Of a DNA stretch of 64,000 nucleotides, positions 59,001-64,000 are shown one piece after another. A model generated the notes under the pieces. The model had not been told where the DNA came from and searched no databases. It saw only the letters and a program-made list of their open reading frames with translations. The first letter of the stretch is position 1; every line of letters begins with the position of its first letter. This DNA comes from Alentia gelatinosa (Eukaryota > Annelida > Polychaeta > Phyllodocida > Polynoidae), in NCBI GenBank assembly GCA_950022655.1, contig OX465579.1, forward strand, positions 78,193,193 to 78,257,192, in the 5' to 3' direction. The position numbers were made by a program, and so were the translations under genes.

Positions 59001-59543
59001 TTCAAAAACGAGGAGTCAAAAATTCTGAAATTCTGGGAAGATCCCATGCTTCGGATATGGCTCAGATGAGAAAAGTATCAAAAAAAACAAAAAACAAAAA
59101 ACAAAAAGTATCATAAATACATGTTATTTCATAATTCTCCGACACAACAAAATAATTCCTTTTCTCATTACGTTTATTGACGTATATCGTCTTAGTCAGC
59201 AACCAACATGAGACCGCCAAAGAGGAAGTTGGATAAAGAACTAAAGATAACATATTCTGAATTTTAGATTAAGTTGAAATTCAGTTATTTCCTATTATGA
59301 AATTAAAGTCTCAATTTCTCACGAAATTACTGACATTTCTTCTGAAGTAAGATAATACTTGTTACAGTTGAGCTCGTACATACCTGTAGCCTGGGTTGCT
59401 GGGATTGTTCTGTGAGTATGATGGCGGCAGTGGCGCCACCTGAGGAGAGCTGTACAAACTACCGGCCGACGCCGCTGGCTGGAGGGCGGGTAGGCTGTTA
59501 CCATGGTTATTCTTCGGTTCCGACTTGGGACCGGACGACCCTC
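42728..59543 (-). CDS. zfyve9: Sara / ZFYVE9-ZFYVE16-type FYVE and Smad-anchor protein, N-terminus missing
   Basis: Early-endosome adaptor that binds PI3P through a FYVE finger and presents Smads to the TGF-beta receptor (family knowledge). Exons in transcript order: 59543-59384, 58791-56135, 55399-55170, 54437-54338, 53751-53593, 51399-51217, 50011-49874, 49163-49107, 48874-48806, 48327-48163, 47743-47519, 46442-46255, 45377-45227, 44170-43927, 43514-43232, 42880-42728 (stop TAG). All 15 junctions have GT/AG borders and keep one frame, giving 1719 residues; human SARA is about 1425. Domains: long low-complexity acidic and Ser/Gln-rich region (to about 938), FYVE (about 985-1048), Smad-binding segment (about 1050-1101), linker, conserved C-terminal domain (about 1230-1719). 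The 5' exon with the ATG was not found and may lie beyond 64000. A single ancestral ZFYVE9/16 orthologue is likely in an invertebrate, so the symbol is by similarity. Confidence 0.87.
44152..45110 (-). repeat. Minisatellite built from the Sara exon 14 acceptor
   Basis: A unit of about 53-56 bp, CTGGCTCCGGTCACTGTATC AACAACGAAAATATGATGATTAAACAT on the + strand, recurs from the true exon/intron border at 44170-44171 outward: near 44212, 44626, 44680, 44733, 44789, 44845 and then more diverged copies to about 45110. On the - strand most units carry GATACAG followed by exon-like TGACCGGAGCCAG, that is, a copy of the splice acceptor. Confidence 0.8.
44252..44614. mobile_element. TTAA-flanked 363-bp element inside the minisatellite
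   Basis: TTAACTCTTTCAGTCCGAGC at the left and GCTCGGACAGAAAGAGTTAA at the right are inverted ends with TTAA copies. It splits one minisatellite unit at its GATTAAACAT. An internal direct repeat GAGCAATGCCTGGAGGCATT / GAGCAATGCCTCCAGGCAT matches the element at 17122-17759. Confidence 0.75.
45440..45530 (-). pseudogene. Decayed duplicate of the start of Sara exon 13
   Basis: GTCGTTACTGTTTGTTATCATCTTCATCACCTACAAGGACACACTGAATGTCTTTC is a degraded copy of the exon start plus acceptor at 45345-45405. The copy has a changed reading (GTGATGAAGATGATAACAAA on the - strand) and keeps the TTGTAG acceptor-like sequence. Confidence 0.55.
45741..45756 (-). other. tRNA B-box-like motif
   Basis: On the - strand AAGGTTCGAGTCCTGG matches the RNA polymerase III B box, but I found no matching A box or cloverleaf upstream. 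It is perhaps a tRNA-derived SINE remnant inside a Sara intron. Confidence 0.3.
48550..48577. repeat. Poly(C) tract 1 in a Sara intron
   Basis: C runs of about 8 and 15 separated by a G. On the transcribed strand this is poly(G). Similar tracts occur at 48680-48697, 50932-50948, 61010-61029 and 61531-61542. Confidence 0.85.
48680..48697. repeat. Poly(C) tract 2 in the same Sara intron
   Basis: An uninterrupted run of about 18 C, 110 bp from tract 1 and within 130 bp of the exon at 48806-48874. Confidence 0.85.
50932..50948. repeat. Poly(C) tract 3 in a Sara intron
   Basis: About 17 C in the intron between the exons at 51217-51399 and 49874-50011. Confidence 0.85.
51136..51203. repeat. Dispersed repeat next to a Sara donor site
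   Basis: CAATACTCCATCGGCACTGA, GAGTACGAGTTCCCAATGTTAAG and GGAGTGAGATAAAA match 40545-40615 in order. It sits 14 bp from the donor of the exon at 51217-51399. Confidence 0.5.
51217..51399 (-). CDS. Sara gene: PP1-docking and poly-Ala exon
   Basis: Contains [17 protein letters not shown], in which K-x-V-x-F fits the protein phosphatase 1 docking motif known in Sara proteins, and near the end a run of about eleven Ala (MAAAA...GDS) encoded by mixed GCN codons. The acceptor is GC-rich (GGCGTGCGGCGCAG) but a good branch-point-like TTAACTAAC lies upstream. Phases match both neighbours. Confidence 0.8.
52965..53190 (+). repeat. Dispersed repeat R3 copy in a Sara intron
   Basis: Has the shared order GGCTGCCTTAGAG, GGAAAACACATTG, CCATGGCATGGGACTG, TGTGGGGAG, TTATTTAATATCA and TTGCTTTACAC seen at 38140, 54905, 62995 and 63640. 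Confidence 0.5.
53593..53751 (-). CDS. Sara gene: Smad-binding-domain exon
   Basis: Encodes [10 protein letters not shown] and then the Smad-contact segment [17 protein letters not shown], followed by [12 protein letters not shown]. This is almost the same as my recollection of vertebrate SARA, where the segment wraps along the Smad2/3 MH2 domain. It is the best evidence that the gene is a true Smad anchor rather than a generic FYVE protein. Borders are GT/AG, phase 1 at both ends. Confidence 0.92.
54338..55399 (-). CDS. Sara gene: FYVE zinc finger (two exons)
   Basis: Exons 55399-55170 and 54437-54338. The FYVE signature is complete: WVPD, then CNCMQC, the basic RRHHCRACG loop that contacts PI3P, CSACC, and ARVCSKC with the RVC motif, supplying the eight zinc-binding cysteines. 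The phase 0 intron splits the domain right after ACGK. This places the protein on early endosomes. Confidence 0.93.
54905..55130 (+). repeat. Dispersed repeat R3 copy in a Sara intron
   Basis: CTCAGAGAGACTGAGGAAAC, GGAGCTGGAGTGTGTGGGCA and TTTCTCTTTGTTTTACGA follow the R3 order and end TAGGAAAACTACCATCTCT. It lies between the two FYVE exons. Confidence 0.55.
55507..55600 (-). other. tRNA-derived sequence (pseudo-tRNA or SINE head)
   Basis: On the - strand GGGGAGTTAGCTCAGTGGTA (beginning near 55599) is a clear tRNA 5' half with A box TAGCTCAGTGG, followed by AAGAGCACTGGACTTCC. The 3' half is degenerate (AAGAACCGGATTCT in place of the B box) and ends at TACTGTA. No intact cloverleaf, so it is not called a functional tRNA. 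Confidence 0.5.
56135..58791 (-). CDS. Sara gene: 2.66-kb central exon, disordered N-terminal region
   Basis: An uninterrupted frame of 885 codons. It is rich in Ser, Gln, Asp and Glu, with an acidic cluster ([20 protein letters not shown]), a Gln-rich run near the 3' end and a six-Ser run. It ends DNEMSEPAG before the FYVE exon. Such a long variable N-terminal region is typical of SARA and endofin; clathrin- or receptor-trafficking motifs cannot be assigned by eye. Open frames on the + strand here are shadows. Confidence 0.85.
59384..59543 (-). CDS. Sara gene: first exon visible
   Basis: Acceptor CTCGTCGCAG ends just above 59543 and the donor GTATGT is at 59383-59378. The reading frame that joins the large exon gives a Gly/Ser/Pro-rich stretch ([20 protein letters not shown], later [13 protein letters not shown]). 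Another frame is also open but does not splice in phase. It starts in phase 1, so at least one more exon lies upstream. Confidence 0.65.
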
Positions 59544-62005
59544 CTGCGACGAGAAAAGATTAAAACAGTCTGAATTAAAATGAAACAATTAGTCAGGAGA
59601 ATAGACCAAAAAAAACGGCATATTATGTGAAGTAACATCTAAATCTACCGGATTTTTATTCAATTTTACCAAATTGTGACAGGTTTATGTGACTAAGACT
59701 GGGAGTTAATGTGACTAAGACAAGAGAGTCGGATTGTGTGTACAGGCCACTCGCATTAATTCCTAGCTCATGGGGTAACTGTCCCGTCATCACTGAGTTA
59801 TTCATGTAGCAATAGCAAAAAGAAAAAGAAAAACGAATGCAATTCTCGTGAATCATTGTCTGAATAAATGTACATGTATGTTTACTGATAGTAAGGGGGC
59901 TGATTGGTTTTGTGCGATAGGTTTTGTGCGTGGGTCGCAGAATACTCGAGACTTGGGTTTGATTCTTTGATGTTCCATCGTACGTTTTACGATAAATAAC
60001 CTATTGATAATCCTCAAATACTGCTTAACAGGGCATGTGCACACAACGTTACAATTCCGCAAGGATAGTGGTGTAGTTTCAGTGAGACGGTCAAGATGGC
60101 ATCACTAGCGGGGAAGGTCTGGTCAGGGGTTACACGCTACTAAAATCTATTGATATAACCGCACCTGCTAGCGACATAGTGCATGGGAAATCAATATGTG
60201 CCTTTAGGGCATATAGATAAAGTTGAAAGTACATTTACACGATTTAGTAGTGATCTTGTTTGTGGCATGTTCATCCCAAATTTCTACCCTGCTCTTCTCT
60301 TGTTCGTGGCTGTATGCCTACCTATCCGAAACATGTGCAGCCATACGTAATTTCACATTTACTCTGTTTACCCACAGACCTAAAGGCCATGGTTAACCTT
60401 TACATCTGCTACGGGTATTATGAATATATCCAGTGCGACCTGTGAAGGTGGTGCCAGTTGTTAAGGGGGTGACCTCTGTTATATTCTATTCACGAGCGAA
60501 CCTGTCATCTGGTGTTGTGTTTGTTGTCAAGAGCTGATGGCGGCCCCTGGAACCAGATAGCTATGTGCTTTGTAATTTTCAATCTATTCCCTTCCCATAT
60601 CCCTACACCACTGGAATACTCAGAGTGTTCACTGTGAGCATCATCGTTTTTTTAAGTCGATAATTTGATCCTTTTTAACACTACAAAAAGGAGGGGGTGT
60701 TAGATATACGTCTGACCTCGTGTTATCGGAGACCATGGAATAAATATATTGATAAACGATACGATCAAGGGATAAGTTCGTGCTGTTTCTCAGTGTCAAT
60801 AATCCAGTTTACACACACTGTGTCCAATACACATGACCAGTCACGGGCAGAGCTCATGTAATCAGAGACATACATGCATAAATGCATGCCAGGGCGACTG
60901 GAACTGACAGCTCAGTCTCATCTGGTACCAGGCATGAAAAAGTATGACGGAAGCTGGGACCTTGTGATAATTAACTTTAATCTTTGGCATTGCAGTTATG
61001 AGATTTATGCCCCCCCCCCCCCCCCCCCCATCCCTCCCACCTGCACTCAAATTTCCAACTTCATTTTGAGATGTGATGTGGTTTTGGTTTTTTTCCATGT
61101 CCAAATTTTACCAAGTGATCGGTGGGCCACGTCTACAAGGGTGTTTTTGATTTTGATGAATTTTTATTTCCACAAATTGTTGATATTTGTCGATGCAATT
61201 ATCTGCTCATGGAAATTATTTTTCTACCTTTTCTCATACTGACAGGAGTGTATATCTTTTAAACGTAACGATAATTACGACAGAGTCATATGAGAACCAA
61301 ACTGGGCGATGTTAGGTGGGATGGTATCCTTAACATTTCCAACCGGATTCTGGTGCACTATACCCACTCTCCAACCCGGAGTCAGGCCATGAGCAGTTAA
61401 ATCAGGTAGGACAGAGTGTGGTGGGAGATTGATCGCGATCGATGACTGGATCCAGGATGACTCATCATCCACCCAGTCCCACGTGACTGCTTACGTCATG
61501 CCTTTGTGGTTGCCTTGGTTACCTGAATACCCCCCCCCCCCCCACCTCCCGGGTGGTCTCAGGCTCACTATATCCATTCTCATATGTCTGTACCAATGGT
61601 GCTATATGACACTTGTTTTCAGTCTCGAATGGTCCCTTCTACCATGGACAGTGTATTCTCTAGTTGTAGGTCTACGCTTCTACATATCCACCTCTTTATC
61701 ATCGTATACATGTATAAAGTCCGCATTGAAAAAGTATGGGGACTCAGAACTCATTATTCAAAAACCGTTAGATACCATAATCATCATATTCATACAGTTT
61801 CAAAATCCATTGTATACGGAATTCAAAACAAGTGTATATGGAAAATAACTTATTAATCAAATATTTAATCTATTTGTGAATATATAGAGCTCTATGCCTA
61901 TGATTGGAGAGGAACAAAATAGTCCCATATGATATACCCAATAATATGTCAATTCCTAGATTTAATCTAGTTATTTATTCAAGAAGATGGATAATAACTA
62001 CCACA
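59544..62005. other. 5' flank or intron of Sara, no exon recognised
   Basis: Mostly AT-rich. Contains poly(C) tracts at 61010-61029 and 61531-61542 and, near 61730-61935, phrases (AGTATGGGGACTCAG, AATAGTCCCATATGATATAC) resembling the element at 20248. A CAAGATGGC start-like context at 60092 on the + strand opens only a short frame. Confidence 0.45.
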
Positions 62006-62106
62006 AACAATGATTTTGTGGACAGGCAGTTCTGTAAACCACTCAAGGTTAATACTAGAGTCGTTATCTTCATCATGGTTTACGGCCCCCTGTTCACATA
62101 ACCATC
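62006..62106. mobile_element. TTTTGTGGACAGG mini-element, copy 3
   Basis: ATGATTTTGTGGACAGGCAG (62010-62029), TGTAAACCACTCAAGGTTAA and ATGGTTTACGGCCCCCTGTT follow copy 1 at 20071 and copy 2 at 20974. Weakly palindromic. Confidence 0.5.
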
Positions 62107-62994
62107 GAGTAATGTCTACATGAATAATAGGTGAGTTGACCAACAAACCACGTATCAGACATTCAATCTTTCCGTTGAACTTTATGAGAACAATATTTAT
62201 TTTATACATCAGTATTTAATGATAATCATAATTCCATCTGCCTACGTTTCGACCATAAGGAGGTGGTGTGGCTTTCATCGAGGCTGGGTTGTTTATGAGT
62301 GGGATTTGATGATAGACTGCCTTATATCACGTTTTTGGTCGCTAAGGTGCCCATATCATCATGTTGCCAAGGTGATTGGTTTTTCTGGCATGAGTATTGC
62401 TCAGAGAACTAGGGGATATGTTTACCATATCCATAAAATGCTCATTTAGGTTTCATTCAAAGCAGTCTCTGGGATTATATATTAGTTTTACCTGAACTCA
62501 CATATTTGTCAAGTGCAGCTGCTAATATATTTGCTGAGTTCAACGTAGTATATATATTTCTTCCGCCGTTCAAGGTTTATTTGCTTGCTTGATTTTGATT
62601 AACCCAGCATGAGATTGTTCTCCGTATGTTTACAACAATATTGCTGTGGAGAATATATTGTTATTTTATCCCCAGTTCCTTATACTACTGCTATACATAT
62701 ATTCACGACTAGCTGGCACCTAACAGCTTGTCAGAAATAATACCCAGAATGAATCCCAGTAGTTTATCCAGATCTAGACTGTAATTCTATTAACAGTTCG
62801 GTTCAGATATATTTTTTATTTTTAAATTTTTATTATTATTTTGTAAACAGTGGCTGGTGCTCTAAATATAAAAAATACAAAAATACATTCTAGTACAACC
62901 ACAGGCGAAATGCGCATAGGCCTGGATAAATCGAGATATTTGATGATAAACTGGAAGAGTATCTCTATAGATTTACACAGAAAGGCTTTGAATT

Positions 62995-64000
62995 ACTGAA
63001 ATTCACTGCCTCCGAGAGACTGAGAATCACGGAAAACACATCCTTATTGGCCGTGGAGTAGGGTTTGGGTGTGTGGGGAGATATGAACCACTGTTTATTT
63101 GTGTGAATAGAGCCCAGTTTATTCTCTCTTTCTTTTACAAGGATTTATTTGGAAAAGAGGAAAACTGCCATCTCTGATAGAATAAATATATCCATAGAAC
63201 AGGGCGTAATTACCTGTGTATTCGGCGAATAAAAATCTCAAAAGATCCAACTTCTTTAGTTTTGGTTCCTTTCTTCTAAATCGGTTAAAACTCTATTAAC
63301 TATGTCTAACATATTCACTTCATGCATCTGTATACATTTCTCTGCCCTATAGCTCTTCTGAGGGAAAGTGGGTAGATATACACAGATCCGAGTCGTTTCC
63401 GATGCCTGTACAGGTAGACAGTAAATCGTACTGCAGTCACAACTTGGATGCCCAACCCTGTGCCCCAGAAACAGGCAGATAAACGAGATATACAGCAAGG
63501 ATCGATTGGTAATCCCCAGAGGGTATATATCCATGTACGCCAATAATCCTGTGACCTCTACTCCGTACCGTGACCTTCAGCTTGTCACGCATGTGTATAA
63601 GCAAGGGTGGCATTTCCGATCAGATTTTTTTCATGTGTAATTTGCTGCCTCAGAGGGACAGAGAAAATGTGGAAAATGCATTATTGTTCGCCATGGTATA
63701 AGGGTTGATCATCTATAGGGGTATTCAAACCACTGTTTTATTGGCGAGAATGATGCTCGATAATATCATCTATGTTTTACACAAGGAAAGAGATTTTTTT
63801 CTATTTTGGGTATGATTAGATTGTACATGAGATATGCTGCGGTTTACCGTAAACCCAGTTGGTTGTGAGAAGATGCAGTGCATCCATTTTACCAAGTTAC
63901 ATATAAATATATCTCTTATAACAGAGCAATATCAGATTACTCTTTTATTAGCAGGGATGCCAATTGCGTCTGAGATAACATGGAAAACATATTGTTATTG
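62995..64000 (+). repeat. Three R3 copies (last one cut by the window end)
   Basis: Copies near 62995-63190 (ACTGCCTCCGAGAGACTGAG, GGCCGTGGAGTAGGGTTTGG, GAACCACTGTTTATTTGTGT), 63640-63800 (GCTGCCTCAGAGGGACAGAG) and 63957-64000 (CATGGAAAACATATTGTTAT). Between the first two lies an open - strand frame (63256-63543) that I do not accept as a gene. Confidence 0.55.

Noticed and set aside
60094..60141. CAAGATGGC start context on +
   Set aside because: Opens only about 15 codons before a stop, with no donor that extends it into a recognisable product.
63256..63543. 95-codon - strand frame that could be the first exon of Sara
   Set aside because: Its end (DIVNRVLTDLEERN) faintly recalls the N-termini of SARA and endofin, but a stop follows without a donor and nothing splices in phase to 59543. 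Kept only as a lead.

Overview
This is a window of intron-rich, transposon-rich nuclear DNA from an animal. Two genes are recognisable because their exons splice together in frame: a multi-DOMON ferric-chelate-reductase-1 (FRRS1/SDR2)-like cytochrome b561 gene on the + strand, and a Sara/ZFYVE9-type (Smad anchor, FYVE zinc finger) gene on the - strand. Introns of roughly 0.1-6 kb, AT-rich noncoding DNA, many short inverted-repeat elements and a TTAGGG-like internal tract fit a bilaterian invertebrate, either a lophotrochozoan or an invertebrate deuterostome. I cannot fix the phylum from sequence alone.

Layout. 1-31091 (+) is the 3' part of the FRRS1-like gene. It holds the last exon of one DOMON unit, four complete four-exon DOMON units, a five-exon cytochrome b561 core carrying all four expected haem histidines, and a short tail ending in a final membrane segment. 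The 26 exons seen join without a frame break into 1078 residues. Units 2 and 3 are close to identical, introns included. 31092-35121 is intergenic, with a telomere-like repeat inside an inverted-repeat element. 35122-36688 (+) is an unrecognised two-exon gene of 273 aa with a TATA box. 36689-42727 holds tandem and dispersed repeats only. 42728-59543 (-) is the Sara gene: 16 exons that join into 1719 residues, with the N-terminus missing. 59544-64000 shows no exon I can support, only repeats.

The most unusual structures are: (i) a chain of DOMON domains that each keep a Met/His pair, suggesting several haems in series feeding one b561 core; (ii) a unit duplication whose breakpoint lies inside an exon; (iii) a roughly 54-bp minisatellite in Sara made from a splice-acceptor/exon junction, itself interrupted by a TTAA-flanked element; (iv) two 1.03-1.05 kb GC-rich elements in inverted orientation inside one FRRS1-like intron; and (v) several families of nonautonomous palindromic elements, one with an internal paralogous empty site.

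The two recognised genes are functionally separate (transmembrane electron transfer; endosomal TGF-beta/Smad signalling). I see no operon-like or cooperative arrangement. Exon borders were placed by eye from GT/AG signals, reading frame and family resemblance. No alignment or database search was run.
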